From positions 62,001 through 126,000 of the forward strand of contig NZ_PIOD01000003.1 of assembly GCF_003369565.1 (NCBI RefSeq): a DNA stretch of 64,000 bases, read 5' to 3'. Positions 32,767 to 42,137 of the stretch are shown piece by piece (position 1 is the first letter of the stretch; every line of letters begins with the position of its first letter). The DNA comes from Oceanobacillus chungangensis. Its GTDB lineage: Bacteria; Bacillota; Bacilli; Bacillales; Amphibacillaceae. Under the pieces are notes generated by a model, which made no database searches, was not told the DNA's origin, and saw only the letters and a list, made by a program, of their open reading frames with translations. Made by a program: the position numbers and the translations under genes.

Positions 32767-33824
32767 AGTGGCAAGGATTACTTAACAACTATAAAGAATA
32801 TCTTCCCGTTACAGATGAAACTCCTGCACTTACACTTAATGAAGGGAATACACCATTAATCTACTTCCCTAATCTTTCCAAGGATTTAGGAATCGAATTA
32901 TATGGGAAAGTTGAAGGTGCAAATCCAACTGGTTCCTTTAAGGATAGAGGAATGGTTGTTGCAGTAGCAAAAGCGATTGAGGACGGCAGTAAATCGGTTA
33001 TTTGTGCTTCAACTGGGAATACATCTGCTGCCGCTGCTGCATATGCCGCCAAAGCAGGAATCAGAGCAATTATTGTTATCCCTAAAGGAAAAGTAGCGCT
33101 CGGGAAACTTGCCCAAGCAGTTATGTATGGAGCAGAAATTATTGAAATTGATGGTAATTTCGATGATGCATTAACAATGGTACGTAAACTAAGTGAAACA
33201 ACGCCTGTTACATTAGTAAACTCGGTTAATCCTTATCGTTTAGAAGGTCAAAAAACAGCAGCATTCGAAATTTGCGATTTTCTAGGGGATGCGCCTGATA
33301 TTCTTGCTATTCCAGTTGGTAATGCAGGAAATATTAGTGCTTACTGGAAAGGGTTCAAAGAATATAATGAACATAAACAAACTGGTCTTCCAAAAATGTT
33401 CGGATTTGAAGCTGAAGGAGCTGCAGCCATTACTCTAGGAGAACCAATTGCGAGTCCAGAAACCGTTGCAACTGCCATTCGTATTGGTAATCCTGCAAGC
33501 TGGGAACTGGCTGTTAATGCTAAGGAAGAGTCTGGTGGAAGAATCGGCTCCGTTACTGATGATGAGATTATCAATGCGTTTAAATTATTACCAAGCAAAG
33601 AAGGAATTTTTGCCGAGCCAGGATCTTGCGCATCAATTGCTGGTGTTATTCAACAAGTTGCAAATGGAGCGATTAAAAAAGGAAGCAAAGTCGTTGCTGT
33701 TCTTACAGGAAATGGACTGAAGGATCCACAAACAGCAATGGATCAAATTAAAGTCGAGCCTACCACTCTACCAAATGATGAAGCAGCGATTACCGAATAC
33801 ATTCAAAAATTGGTGAAACAATGA
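32763..33824 (+). CDS. thrC: Threonine synthase
   Basis: The 353-residue PLP enzyme converts O-phosphohomoserine to threonine. The lysine in [19 protein letters not shown] binds [22 protein letters not shown] and [16 protein letters not shown] form the phosphate-binding loops. Its length and the N-terminal [11 protein letters not shown] match the short Gram-positive ThrC form. The start overlaps hom (ATGA) and the end overlaps thrB in the same manner, so the three genes are translationally coupled. Confidence 0.97.
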   Translation: MKWQGLLNNYKEYLPVTDETPALTLNEGNTPLIYFPNLSKDLGIELYGKVEGANPTGSFKDRGMVVAVAKAIEDGSKSVICASTGNTSAAAAAYAAKAGIRAIIVIPKGKVALGKLAQAVMYGAEIIEIDGNFDDALTMVRKLSETTPVTLVNSVNPYRLEGQKTAAFEICDFLGDAPDILAIPVGNAGNISAYWKGFKEYNEHKQTGLPKMFGFEAEGAAAITLGEPIASPETVATAIRIGNPASWELAVNAKEESGGRIGSVTDDEIINAFKLLPSKEGIFAEPGSCASIAGVIQQVANGAIKKGSKVVAVLTGNGLKDPQTAMDQIKVEPTTLPNDEAAITEYIQKLVKQ

Positions 33825-34717
33825 AGCGTTTCACCATTCAAGTACCAGCAAGCTCGGCAAATATCGGTCCTGGATTTGATTCTTTAGGACTTGCAGTAAA
33901 TCTCCATCTTAATTTAGAAGTGACAGAAGCAGATAATTGGGAGTTCGAACACCGCTCATCCCTTCTAGGGCCTGTTACAAATTATGAAGAGCATTTTATT
34001 TATCAAATAGCAAAGCAAACAGCAGCACGTCACAATAAAGAGCTTCGACCATGCAAAGTAGTCGAGACAAGTAATATTCCCTTAGCACGCGGGCTTGGAA
34101 GCAGTTCCTCCGCCGTCCTAGCTGGGATTGAAATAGCCAATCAACTCTGTAATTTATCTCTAACAACCGAAGAAAAATTACAATATGGAACAGACATTGA
34201 AGGACATCCAGACAATATCGCTCCAGCACTATATGGCGGTTTAGTGATTGCTGCAATCACAGATGACCAAGAGACTCATTGGGTCCGATTGCCCGAAATC
34301 AAGTCCGATATCATTGTACATATTCCAAACGTTGAATTAAAAACGGAAAAGGCACGCGGCGTACTTCCTGAAAGCTATTCGAGAGGACAAGCTGCTAGCG
34401 CAAGCGCCGTTAGCAATGTTCTCATCGCAGCATTATTATCTAGTGATTATTCATTAGCTGGGAAAATGATGGAGAAGGATTTATTTCATGAGCCATACCG
34501 GGCAGAACTCATTCCTAATTACCATCTCATCCGAAACTCAGCAAATGAGTATGGCGCATACGGAACGGTGATTAGTGGTGCAGGTCCAACGATGATTTCC
34601 TTCGTCCCGGAAGGAGCAGGAGAAACCATCGCTAACCAGATGAAGAAAATACTTCCTGACTATGAAATAAAAGCATTACAAATTGATCAAACAGGATTAA
34701 AGATTGATTGTGGCTGA
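33821..34717 (+). CDS. thrB: Homoserine kinase
   Basis: The 298-residue GHMP kinase makes O-phosphohomoserine for ThrC. Motif 1 is [20 protein letters not shown], the ATP loop is [18 protein letters not shown], and motif 3 is [32 protein letters not shown] is also diagnostic. It is the last gene of hom-thrC-thrB; the stop lies on the edge of a perfect terminator stem. Confidence 0.97.
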   Translation: MKRFTIQVPASSANIGPGFDSLGLAVNLHLNLEVTEADNWEFEHRSSLLGPVTNYEEHFIYQIAKQTAARHNKELRPCKVVETSNIPLARGLGSSSSAVLAGIEIANQLCNLSLTTEEKLQYGTDIEGHPDNIAPALYGGLVIAAITDDQETHWVRLPEIKSDIIVHIPNVELKTEKARGVLPESYSRGQAASASAVSNVLIAALLSSDYSLAGKMMEKDLFHEPYRAELIPNYHLIRNSANEYGAYGTVISGAGPTMISFVPEGAGETIANQMKKILPDYEIKALQIDQTGLKIDCG

Positions 34718-34750
34718 AAGGACCTAGCGAGTGCGCTAGGTCCTTTTCTC
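34717..34750 (+). terminator. Intrinsic terminator of the threonine operon
   Basis: AAAGGACCTAGCG (34717-34729) pairs perfectly with CGCTAGGTCCTTT (34734-34746) around AGTG, with T after. Confidence 0.92.
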
Positions 34751-35050
34751 TGATATATTTTTTCTCCTGGCGATATCCGCGTGCTCGTGCTGATATAATT
34801 TTCCTCCTGGCGATAACCTTGTTCTCATGCTGATATATTTTTCCTCCTGGCAATATCCGCGTGCTCATGCTGATATATTTTTTCTCCTGACGATATCCGC
34901 GTGCTCATGCTGATATTCCCGCTCTCCTGACGATATTTCCTCGCTCGTGCTGATATTCCGCTCTCCTGCCGATATTTCCTCGCTCATGCTGATATTCCCG
35001 CTCTCCTGCCGATATCCGCGTGCTCGTGCTGATATTCACGCTCTCTTGTT
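34751..35050 (-). repeat. Tandem 40-bp repeat array (phased ATATCRGC boxes, locus C)
   Basis: CTCCTG or a near copy begins at 34764, 34804, 34844, 34884, 34924, 34963, 35003 and 35043, a 40-bp period with one 39-bp step. Each unit contains two GATAT boxes 20 bp apart, one after CTCCTGSC and one after CTCRTGCT. Read on the minus strand the boxes are ATATCGGC and ATATCAGC. The array fills the space between the threonine operon terminator and the convergent argF gene. It has no conserved long direct repeat with unique spacers, so it is not a CRISPR. Confidence 0.92.
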
Positions 35051-35081
35051 ACGACATGACATCTCCGCTTCTAACAAAGGC

Positions 35082-36050
35082 CTAATCCTCATCACCCATC
35101 AAAGCAACCATCAATGCCTTTTGTGCATGCAGGCGATTTTCAGCTTGCTGGAAGACAACGGAATGTTTACCATCAATCACCGCAGCACTTACCTCTTCTC
35201 CCCGGTGAGCTGGAAGGCAGTGCATAAATGTTACATCGGGTTTCGCCAAGGATAATAATGCTTCATTAACTTGATACCCTTTGAATGCAAGCTCTCTTTC
35301 CGCTTGTTCCTGCTCCTGTCCCATGCTTGCCCATACATCGGTATAAATGACATCTGCATCCTCGCAAGCAGTCTGAGGATTATCTGTCACCGTAATTTTC
35401 GCACCATGCTCGGATGAAATTTGCTGCGCTTGTTCCGTTACTTCTTGAAGCGGCTGATAATTTTTCGGGGATACAATCGTAAGGTCCATCCCCATTTTAG
35501 CCGCGCCAATCATGAGTGAATGTGCCATATTATTTCCATCGCCGATATAGACAACCTTGACACCCGCAAGCTTTCCTTTTATTTCCTTAATCGTTTGTAA
35601 ATCTGCGAGTACTTGACATGGGTGGTATAAATCCGTAAGCCCATTAATGACTGGAATGCTTGCATATGCAGCTAACGCTTCTACTGTTTCCTGGGCGAAT
35701 GTACGAATCATAATGCCATCTAAATAGCCAGATAACACTTGAGCTGTATCAGCAATCGTCTCGCCTCTTCCCATTTGAATATCCTGTGTACTGAGGAAGA
35801 TCCCCTGACCTCCTAATTGAAAAATTCCCGTTTCAAAAGAGACTCTTGTTCTTGTCGATGACTTTTCAAAGATCATCCCTAATGTTTTTCCTTTTAAAGG
35901 TTGGGTGGATTTCCCCTCTTTTTGTAGAGTTTTCAGTTCGTCGGCCAATTCTAATAAATAATTGATTTCTTCTTGGGTATAATCAATTAGCTTTAAAAAA
36001 TCTTTTCCCTTTAATTGTTGTTTATCCATCTTCACATTCCCCGTCATCAT
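35082..36050 (-). CDS. argF: Ornithine carbamoyltransferase
   Basis: The 322-residue enzyme makes citrulline from ornithine and carbamoyl phosphate. The carbamoyl-phosphate loop is KSSTRTRVSFETG, the second site is HPCQVLADLQTI, and the ornithine-binding HCLPAHRGEE motif is intact. FLKLIDYTQEEINYLLELA is the typical N-terminus. ATG 36050 is preceded by AGGAGGAGCGAGG. Two ARG boxes upstream suggest anabolic, arginine-repressed control. No arc genes (arginine deiminase pathway) are nearby, so the catabolic enzyme is less likely. It stands alone. Confidence 0.95.
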   Translation of the reverse strand: MMTGNVKMDKQQLKGKDFLKLIDYTQEEINYLLELADELKTLQKEGKSTQPLKGKTLGMIFEKSSTRTRVSFETGIFQLGGQGIFLSTQDIQMGRGETIADTAQVLSGYLDGIMIRTFAQETVEALAAYASIPVINGLTDLYHPCQVLADLQTIKEIKGKLAGVKVVYIGDGNNMAHSLMIGAAKMGMDLTIVSPKNYQPLQEVTEQAQQISSEHGAKITVTDNPQTACEDADVIYTDVWASMGQEQEQAERELAFKGYQVNEALLSLAKPDVTFMHCLPAHRGEEVSAAVIDGKHSVVFQQAENRLHAQKALMVALMGDED

Positions 36051-36074
36051 CCTCGCTCCTCCTATAACTACTAT

Positions 36075-36113
36075 TATGAATTATTATGCAATAATAAGAA
36101 TAAATATTCAATA
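36075..36113 (-). promoter_or_regulatory. Tandem ARG boxes (ArgR/AhrC operator) before argF
   Basis: TATGAATTATTATGCAAT (36075-36092) and AAGAATAAATATTCAATA (36096-36113) both resemble the 18-bp ARG box consensus and are separated by exactly 3 bp, as in classical ArgR operators. They lie 25 to 63 bp upstream of argF. Confidence 0.75.
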
Positions 36114-36229
36114 GTGTTTTCGAAAAATAGGCAATAATATTTTCCATCCATCCTTCATTTTCACTCATATCTCGTTTTTGTTTAATCTATCGTGTAGAAG
36201 GTAATATTCACTATAGGAGATGATAAATA

Positions 36230-37591
36230 ATGAAACATTATGATGCAATAATTATTGGTTTTGGAAAGGCCGGAAAAACATTAGCTAACACACTCGCAAA
36301 TCTTGGAAAACAAGTGGCGATGATTGAAAAGTCATCCGAAATGTATGGTGGTACCTGTATCAACATTGCTTGTATTCCGACAAAAGCGCTCGTTTATCAA
36401 TCAAATGAGAGGAAATATTCTGAAGCACCGAAAGAAGATTTTTACCAATACGCAATTGAGGAAAAAGATGACCTAACTTCCCTTTTACGTGATAAGAATT
36501 TCCATATGTTAGCGGATCAAGATAGTGTAATGGTCTACACTGCTGAAGCAAGCTTTCTCGATAATCATACGGTTCAACTAACCGCTGAAACTGAAACACT
36601 AGAATTAACAGCGGAAAACTTCTTTATCAATACTGGCTCCGTTCCTGTAATTCCACCAATTGATGGAATAAAGGAGAGTAACTTTGTTTATTCTTCGACA
36701 ACACTTCAACAATTAGAAACACTTCCTGAGAAACTCGTAATTATTGGTGGCGGCTATATTGGCTTAGAATTTGCCTCTATATATGCAAACTTCGGTTCAG
36801 AGGTCATCATTCTTGATCATGGTACTACCTTCTTACCGAGAGATGATCGAGATATAGCTGAGGAAGTAAGAAAAGTACTAGAAGCAAAAAATATTAAGAT
36901 TACATTGGATAGTAATGCAACATCAATCATTGATCAAGATGGCGGTGTTACTGTCAAATATGAACAGGGAAACAATGCGAAAGAAATAGCTGCTTCCGCT
37001 CTTTTAATTGCAACCGGAAGAAAGCCAAATACAGATGCACTCGGCCTTGAGAACACCTCTATTGAAGTCGATGACAAGGGCGCTATTATTGTCGATGATT
37101 ACTTAAAAACAACTGCAGCAAATATTTGGGCATTAGGTGATGTAAAAGGCGGTCCACAATTTACTTATATTTCCTTAGATGATTTCCGAATTATTCGTGA
37201 CCAATTCGTTGGTGAGGGAAATTATACACTGAAGGATCGTCAAAACATCCCCGATTCTGTGTTTATTGACCCTGTACTCTCACACGTTGGACTGAATGAG
37301 GAAACTGCAAAGAAAAAGGGAATTTCGTATAAAGCAGCTACAATGAAAGCTGGCGAGGTTCCGCGATCACGAATAATCAAGCAAACCGATGGACTATTAA
37401 AAGCACTAATTAACCCGGATACAAAGGAAATTTTAGGTTGTACCTTATTCTGTGCTGAATCCAGTGAAATGATTAATATCGTTAGACTGGCGATGGAAGC
37501 GAAATTGCCTTATACGGCTTTACGTGACCATATATTCACACATCCATCGATGAGCGAAGCATTAAATGATTTATTTAGTAAATTTGATTAA
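36230..37591 (+). CDS. FAD-dependent pyridine nucleotide-disulphide oxidoreductase, RclA/Har-like
   Basis: The 453-residue flavoprotein has an N-terminal FAD motif (YDAIIIGFGKAGKTLA), the redox-active pair in GGTCINIACIPTKAL (Cys43 and Cys48), an NAD(P) motif (KLVIIGGGYIGLEFASI), the second FAD motif (IWALGDVKGG) and a C-terminal dimerisation domain (LRDHIFTHPSMSEALNDLF). Relatives include E. coli RclA and the hypothiocyanous acid reductases of Gram-positive bacteria, so a role against oxidised thiocyanate or chlorine species is likely. It lacks the C-terminal HP...E of dihydrolipoamide dehydrogenases in its exact form but keeps His-Pro. It precedes a YodB-like thiol sensor. Confidence 0.82.
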   Translation: MKHYDAIIIGFGKAGKTLANTLANLGKQVAMIEKSSEMYGGTCINIACIPTKALVYQSNERKYSEAPKEDFYQYAIEEKDDLTSLLRDKNFHMLADQDSVMVYTAEASFLDNHTVQLTAETETLELTAENFFINTGSVPVIPPIDGIKESNFVYSSTTLQQLETLPEKLVIIGGGYIGLEFASIYANFGSEVIILDHGTTFLPRDDRDIAEEVRKVLEAKNIKITLDSNATSIIDQDGGVTVKYEQGNNAKEIAASALLIATGRKPNTDALGLENTSIEVDDKGAIIVDDYLKTTAANIWALGDVKGGPQFTYISLDDFRIIRDQFVGEGNYTLKDRQNIPDSVFIDPVLSHVGLNEETAKKKGISYKAATMKAGEVPRSRIIKQTDGLLKALINPDTKEILGCTLFCAESSEMINIVRLAMEAKLPYTALRDHIFTHPSMSEALNDLFSKFD

Positions 37592-37595
37592 AAGG

Positions 37596-37643
37596 AAGCA
37601 GTCGGAACATGAGCTACCCCTCATGATTCCGGCTTATTTTTTT
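37596..37643 (+). terminator. Intrinsic terminator after the flavoprotein gene
   Basis: GTCGGAACATGAG pairs imperfectly with CTCATGATTCCGGC around CTACCC, followed by a run of T. Confidence 0.75.
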
Positions 37644-37716
37644 CTTTATATTGTATACTTTTTATACTTGATTTAATTTGTATACCGGTTTATAATCATA
37701 ATTAGAGGTGGTACAA

Positions 37717-38040
37717 ATGAAAGTTTGTCCTTATATTGAAGCGTCATTCCAGATTCTAGGGAAAAAGTGGAATGGGCAAATTGTCCATTACTTATCACTA
37801 TGTGAGCATGAGATGGCACATTTCTCAGATATTAAACGAGATTTGGCAGGAATCACTTCAAGAGCATTATCACTGAAACTTTCCGAGCTTGCAGAGGATG
37901 GAATTGTCGACAAAGTAGTAGAAGGCGGTACACCAGTTACCATTACGTATGTACTGACAGAAAAAGGGAGTTCACTAGCTAAAAGTTTAAAACCAATTCA
38001 GGAATGGGCAAGACAGAATATGAATGTAGAAAGCAAATGA
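37717..38040 (+). CDS. HxlR/DUF24 family regulator, YodB/CatR-like thiol sensor
   Basis: The 107-residue winged-helix protein begins MKVCPYIEASFQILGKKWN, placing a Cys at position 4 just before the helix, equivalent to the redox-sensing Cys of B. subtilis YodB and CatR. The DNA-binding part is HFSDIKRDLAGITSRALSLK, and the wing is TPVTITYVLTEKG. Such repressors sense quinones, diamide or hypochlorite through this Cys. ATG 37717 follows GAGGTGG; a GTG at 37708 is less likely. It is 17 bases upstream of a DsbA/SpxH-type gene, in the same operon. Confidence 0.87.
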   Translation: MKVCPYIEASFQILGKKWNGQIVHYLSLCEHEMAHFSDIKRDLAGITSRALSLKLSELAEDGIVDKVVEGGTPVTITYVLTEKGSSLAKSLKPIQEWARQNMNVESK

Positions 38041-38057
38041 CAAGGGGGATAAATAAA

Positions 38058-38981
38058 TTGGCAAATAACAATAATAATATGGTTTGTGATGTAGAGACAG
38101 GAGTATGCGGAGTTGCAGGAAGCGAAGAAATGGAGTTGATTGATTTGACAGCACCTAAGAAAACAATTGAGCTTTATTATGTAACGGATCCAATTTGTTC
38201 GCATTGCTGGGCAATCGAGCCTCAGTTTAATCGATTCTTAGAGCAATATGGTGACTACTTCAATGTCCACACTGTCATGGGTGGTCTGCTTGAAAAATGG
38301 GGCGACGGCTTTGCCGACGTACAAAACGGAATTGCTGGACCAAGTGATGTTGCTGGGCACTGGAGAGAAGTTGGTGACATGACTCGAATGCCAATTGATG
38401 GTTCTTTATGGTATGACAACCCTGTAACATCATCTTTCCCGCCATCACGTGTATTTAAGATTGTTCAAAAGCATGATGAAAAACTTGCTCGTGTCTTCCT
38501 GCGTCGCGCAAGAGAAGCTGTCTTTGCTTTCAATCGAAACATTTCCGATCAAGAAGTATTAATTGATCTTGTAAACGGTCTTGGTCTTGACGGAAAGGCA
38601 ATTGTGAAAGAAGCGGAACATCCAGATAGTCAGCAATTGCTAAACGAAGATTTCCAACTTGCTGCTAGCTTGGGTGCAAGAGGATTCCCTACAATTATAA
38701 TGGTTAACGAGGAAAATAAAGGGGTTAAAATCGTTGGCGGACGCCCATTTGAGTATTATGTAGCCGGACTTAAACAAGTACTTGGTGAGGATCCAAAATC
38801 AAAACAACAACCAACACTTGAGGATTACCTTGCAAAGGAAAAACTCTTATTCTCAAAAGAAATTGAAGTTATGTACGATCTAGAACAAGCAGCGATTAAA
38901 GATTTTGTAGAAAAAGAGCTTTCAACGAATGACTATGAAGCTAAAGAAGTTCTAGGCGAAACGTATTTCGTTAAAAAATAA
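38058..38981 (+). CDS. DsbA-family thioredoxin-fold protein, SpxH (YjbH)-like
   Basis: The 307-residue protein has a thioredoxin-fold start with the CxxC motif in YYVTDPICSHCWAIEPQFN (Cys47 and Cys50), a helical insert, the cis-Pro loop in ARGFPTIIMVN and a C-terminal extension (FSKEIEVMYDLEQAAIKDF) like that of SpxH, the ClpXP adaptor for Spx. An extra N-terminal Cys pair (CDVETGVC) is present. No signal peptide is seen, so it is cytoplasmic. TTG 38058 is chosen because AAGGGGGA lies eight bases upstream and the longer frame would overlap the regulator gene. Adaptor or disulphide-exchange role is inferred. Confidence 0.8.
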   Translation: MANNNNNMVCDVETGVCGVAGSEEMELIDLTAPKKTIELYYVTDPICSHCWAIEPQFNRFLEQYGDYFNVHTVMGGLLEKWGDGFADVQNGIAGPSDVAGHWREVGDMTRMPIDGSLWYDNPVTSSFPPSRVFKIVQKHDEKLARVFLRRAREAVFAFNRNISDQEVLIDLVNGLGLDGKAIVKEAEHPDSQQLLNEDFQLAASLGARGFPTIIMVNEENKGVKIVGGRPFEYYVAGLKQVLGEDPKSKQQPTLEDYLAKEKLLFSKEIEVMYDLEQAAIKDFVEKELSTNDYEAKEVLGETYFVKK

Positions 38982-39011
38982 TTGAAATTTTATAGGCTAA
39001 GCATCGGAACA

Positions 39012-39041
39012 ATTCTCGTTTTGAGGATTGTTCTTTTAATG
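39012..39041 (+). terminator. Intrinsic terminator
   Basis: GAACAATTCTC pairs with GAGGATTGTTC (one mismatch) around GTTTT, followed by TTTTA. Confidence 0.8.
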
Positions 39042-39047
39042 TGGGTG

Positions 39048-39325
39048 CTTTCAAAATGATAGTTGTGTCGAATATGGTAAGGAACGTCGATGTAAAGTAC
39101 GGTGCGGGTAATGTTGTTTTCTGCTATCGAATTTTCACACCTTAGGATATTTCATCTTTGTCGGAAAAAGAGCCTAGGTAAGACTTCGAAGTGCAGCAGC
39201 ACAAGAAGGCTCACCAGCTCACCTAAGGTGTGCGAATTGTATTTCTGGAGTGACAGCCAAGGATGCAAATATCATCCAAAGTTAGTTCACATTTTATCTA
39301 AAATGCTAACAGTAAGAAATCGCTC
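39048..39325 (+). repeat. MITE-like dispersed repeat, copy 5 (diverged)
   Basis: The core is recognisable (GAGCCTAGGTAAGACTTCGA, AGCAGCACAAGAAGGCTCAC, TTGTATTTCTGGAGTG) and the right end GTTCACATTTTATCTAAAATGC matches other copies, but the AAATACAC arm is lost. It sits in the 490-base gap between the SpxH-like gene and the MATE gene. Nothing else is visible there apart from the terminator. Confidence 0.6.
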
Positions 39326-39471
39326 ACTCTCTTTGAGCACTTATATTGAATTCAATAAGCTTATAGACTACCCTTAAATCATATGTATTTTCATGAAGGG
39401 ATTACAATTTTCTAGTTCACCTGAATTCTACTGATGCAAAGTGAACACTCTTCTCAAAGGCAGGTTTTTCA

Positions 39472-40806
39472 ATGAAAAAGCAACATGATTTCACACAAGG
39501 AAGCATCCTAAAGCAATTAATTGCGTTTTCAGGTCCAATTATGCTAACAAATTTGTTGCAGACCTCGTATCAAATTGTGGATAGTTTATGGGTTGGCAAC
39601 TTACTAGGTGCAAATGCACTAGGTGCTGTTTCCCTTTCAGGAACCATTATTTTTACCGTACTATCATTTGTAATTGGTCTAAACAACGCAGCATTAACCA
39701 TTTTATCCCAGCAAAAAGGGAAGGATAATTTGGATGGGTTAAAACGCTATTTAAATGCCTTCGTCGTCTTGATGACAATCATTGCAGCAGTTTTAGGGTT
39801 TATAGGCTATCTTTTTGCTGAACAGTTTTTAAGACTGCTTGGAACACCTGAAAGTATGATGGCGGAAGCAATCACTTATTTACGAATTAATTTTCTCGGA
39901 ATCCTCTTCTTATTTGGCTATAATTTTATTAGTACTGTGCTTCGTTCACTTGGTGATAGTAAGACACCATTACGATTTGTCACAATCGCGGTTATCTTAA
40001 ATATTGTACTAGATCCACTCTTTATCTCTGGATTTAATTGGGGTGTAGACGGTGCTGCCTATGCAACCATTCTATCACAGGCAGTCGCATTTCTTTATGG
40101 CATTATTTATATATTAACGAAAAAACTTGCACCATTTAGCTCGCCAAAGCTCCCTTCTTGGCGTGAGGTCCGATTGATTCTAAATCTAGGTATTCCATCT
40201 GGCCTACAAATGGCAGTTATATCCGCTGGTTCTGCCGCGATTATGAGTGTTGTTACAGCATTTGGTGGAAGCGTTGTAGCAGGATTTAGTGCTGCCCAAA
40301 GGCTTGATAGTCTAGTAATGCTCCCAGCGCATGCACTCAGTACAGCAGTAAATAGTATGGCCGGGCAGAATATTGGTGTACGAAACTGGAAACGGGTCAG
40401 CCAAATCGCAAAATATGGAGTGCTATACAACTTCCTCGTAATGACAGTAATCGGGATTCTTATTATATTCTTTGCCGAGTTCAGCATGAAGCTGTTTATC
40501 CAAGAAGAAGAAGCCGTTGCATTTGGAACAAGGTATTTGCAGATTATCGCACTATGTTATCCATTTTTGGGGATAAATTTTATTTTAAATGGAATTGTTC
40601 GAGCTGCTGGTGCAATGTATCAAGTGCTAGTGCTAAACCTCATTTCCTTCTGGATTCTCCGTTATCCATTGTCAGCGTTATTCGCCAATCTTTTTGGCGA
40701 TATTGGGATTGCAGTGGGAATGGGAACAAGTTTCCTTGTTAGCAGTATTTTTGCATTTCTGTATTTTCGGTTTGGAAAATGGCGGAGGAAAGAATTATTT
40801 ACCTAA
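39472..40806 (+). CDS. MATE family efflux transporter
   Basis: The 444-residue protein has 12 predicted membrane segments in two similar halves (FSGPIMLTNLLQTSYQIVDSLWVG, position 19-42, and LILNLGIPSGLQMAVISAGS). The first half carries NLLGANALGAVSL and the second AGFSAAQRLDSLVMLPAHAL, both MATE-like. It should exchange Na+ or H+ for cationic drugs. ATG 39472 follows AAAGGCAGG. It is a single gene sharing a terminator with the convergent methyltransferase. Confidence 0.92.
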   Translation: MKKQHDFTQGSILKQLIAFSGPIMLTNLLQTSYQIVDSLWVGNLLGANALGAVSLSGTIIFTVLSFVIGLNNAALTILSQQKGKDNLDGLKRYLNAFVVLMTIIAAVLGFIGYLFAEQFLRLLGTPESMMAEAITYLRINFLGILFLFGYNFISTVLRSLGDSKTPLRFVTIAVILNIVLDPLFISGFNWGVDGAAYATILSQAVAFLYGIIYILTKKLAPFSSPKLPSWREVRLILNLGIPSGLQMAVISAGSAAIMSVVTAFGGSVVAGFSAAQRLDSLVMLPAHALSTAVNSMAGQNIGVRNWKRVSQIAKYGVLYNFLVMTVIGILIIFFAEFSMKLFIQEEEAVAFGTRYLQIIALCYPFLGINFILNGIVRAAGAMYQVLVLNLISFWILRYPLSALFANLFGDIGIAVGMGTSFLVSSIFAFLYFRFGKWRRKELFT

Positions 40807-40810
40807 AAGA

Positions 40811-40853
40811 AAAATCCGCTTTATCCCTCTATAGGGATTGAAGCGGATTTTTT
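40811..40853. terminator. Bidirectional terminator
   Basis: AAAATCCGCTT pairs with AAGCGGATTTT, enclosing a second small stem (ATCCCT/AGGGAT), with T on one strand and A on the other. Confidence 0.88.
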
Positions 40854-42050
40854 TTAGTTTTGTACTTGGATAACAAGAACCTTCAAATATTTTCCTTGTA
40901 AGAAATTCTTATCTACCTGAAAGTCTGCTGGCAGAGAAAACTGTTCAAGGATAGTGTATTTTGTATTCATCTCTTTAAACCCCTTTTCGATAAAGCCTTT
41001 AAATTTCTTCATACCGAACGAGGCATTATTTGTGGAAGCAATGATAATCCCATTCTTCTCTGTAATTTCTAATGTATCTTTAATTAGAGCGGGGTAGTCC
41101 TTTGCCGTACTGAATGTATGCTTCTTAGAACGTGCAAAGCTTGGTGGGTCAAGGACAATTAAATCAAACTTCAAATCTTTTCGTTTTGCATATTTAAAGT
41201 AATCGAAGACATCCATGACAATGATATCCTGCTCTTCTATGTCAATCCCATTCAAGCTGAATTGCTCAATTGTCTTACTTTTACTGCGTTTCGCAAGATC
41301 GACACTCGTTGTTTTCTCAGCCCCACCTAGTGCAGCTGCTACAGAGAAAGCTCCTGTATAAGAAAATGTGTTCAGCACATTTTTGCCTTTTGCATATTTA
41401 TCTCGAATCGCTTTGCGTACGTCACGCTGATCAAGGAAAATACCTACCATTGCTCCATCGTTCAAGTAAATCGCGTAATTAATCCCATTCTCTGTAACAA
41501 TAATCGGAAACTGACCGCGCTCACCTTTAACAAAATCATCATCCTCAAGGTACTGCCCTTTCGTATCAAAGCGCTTTTTCTCATAGATCGCTTTATAATC
41601 ACCAAGAGAATCTAGTGCGCCCAGCACTTGATTTTGGAAAGTGTAAATACCTGCGCTGTACCATTGGATTAAATAATAACCATCAAAGTAATCAATAGTC
41701 AGTCCACCAATTCCATCGCCTTCTCCATTAAAAACACGAAAAGTCGTAGTATTTATATCCTTGAAAAAGGCTTCGCGTTTATTAATCGCTGTGAGAATCT
41801 TATCCTTGAAAAATTCATCGTCAATCTTTTCCCATTTATCATGGGACAGGACCCAGCCAATACCTTTATTTTGCTCACCATAATAACCTTTAGCAATAAA
41901 TTGGCGATTATTATCGACCAGGTTTACAATCGCACCTTCCTCTGTTAATGCTTCTACATTCGCTACTGCATCTTTACTTATTAAAGGATACTTATTCTTA
42001 TATTGTTCAATAAACTTAGCGTTTACTTTTAAATCAATTGTCGGTTTCAT
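40854..42050 (-). CDS. Class I SAM-dependent rRNA methyltransferase, RlmI/YwbD-like
   Basis: The 398-residue protein has an N-terminal PUA-type domain (about 1-80: AIVNLVDNNRQFIAKGYYGE), a central EEHEE-like domain (VFNGEGDGIGGLTIDYFDGYY) and a C-terminal Rossmann methyltransferase with SAM motif NVLNTFSYTGAFSVAAALGG and catalytic motif LIVLDPPSFARSKKHTF. This matches E. coli RlmI, the 23S rRNA m5C1962 enzyme, and B. subtilis YwbD. The exact target base is inferred from family. ATG 42050; the gene is convergent with the MATE gene. Confidence 0.88.
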   Translation of the reverse strand: MKPTIDLKVNAKFIEQYKNKYPLISKDAVANVEALTEEGAIVNLVDNNRQFIAKGYYGEQNKGIGWVLSHDKWEKIDDEFFKDKILTAINKREAFFKDINTTTFRVFNGEGDGIGGLTIDYFDGYYLIQWYSAGIYTFQNQVLGALDSLGDYKAIYEKKRFDTKGQYLEDDDFVKGERGQFPIIVTENGINYAIYLNDGAMVGIFLDQRDVRKAIRDKYAKGKNVLNTFSYTGAFSVAAALGGAEKTTSVDLAKRSKSKTIEQFSLNGIDIEEQDIIVMDVFDYFKYAKRKDLKFDLIVLDPPSFARSKKHTFSTAKDYPALIKDTLEITEKNGIIIASTNNASFGMKKFKGFIEKGFKEMNTKYTILEQFSLPADFQVDKNFLQGKYLKVLVIQVQN

Positions 42051-42137
42051 AACTTCATCCTATCCTTGCTTTTTTCCCATTATCGCACGTTGGCAGGAAA
42101 AGGGAAAGGGCATGACCACGCTTTTAGTGATATGTAT

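Noticed and set aside
34632-34868. 78-codon minus-strand ORF over the end of thrB and the array
   Set aside because: It runs through a terminator and the tandem array and has no RBS.
34751-35050. CRISPR array
   Set aside because: The repeat is a contiguous 40-bp tandem unit with variable positions inside it; there are no identical repeats with unique spacers and no cas genes.
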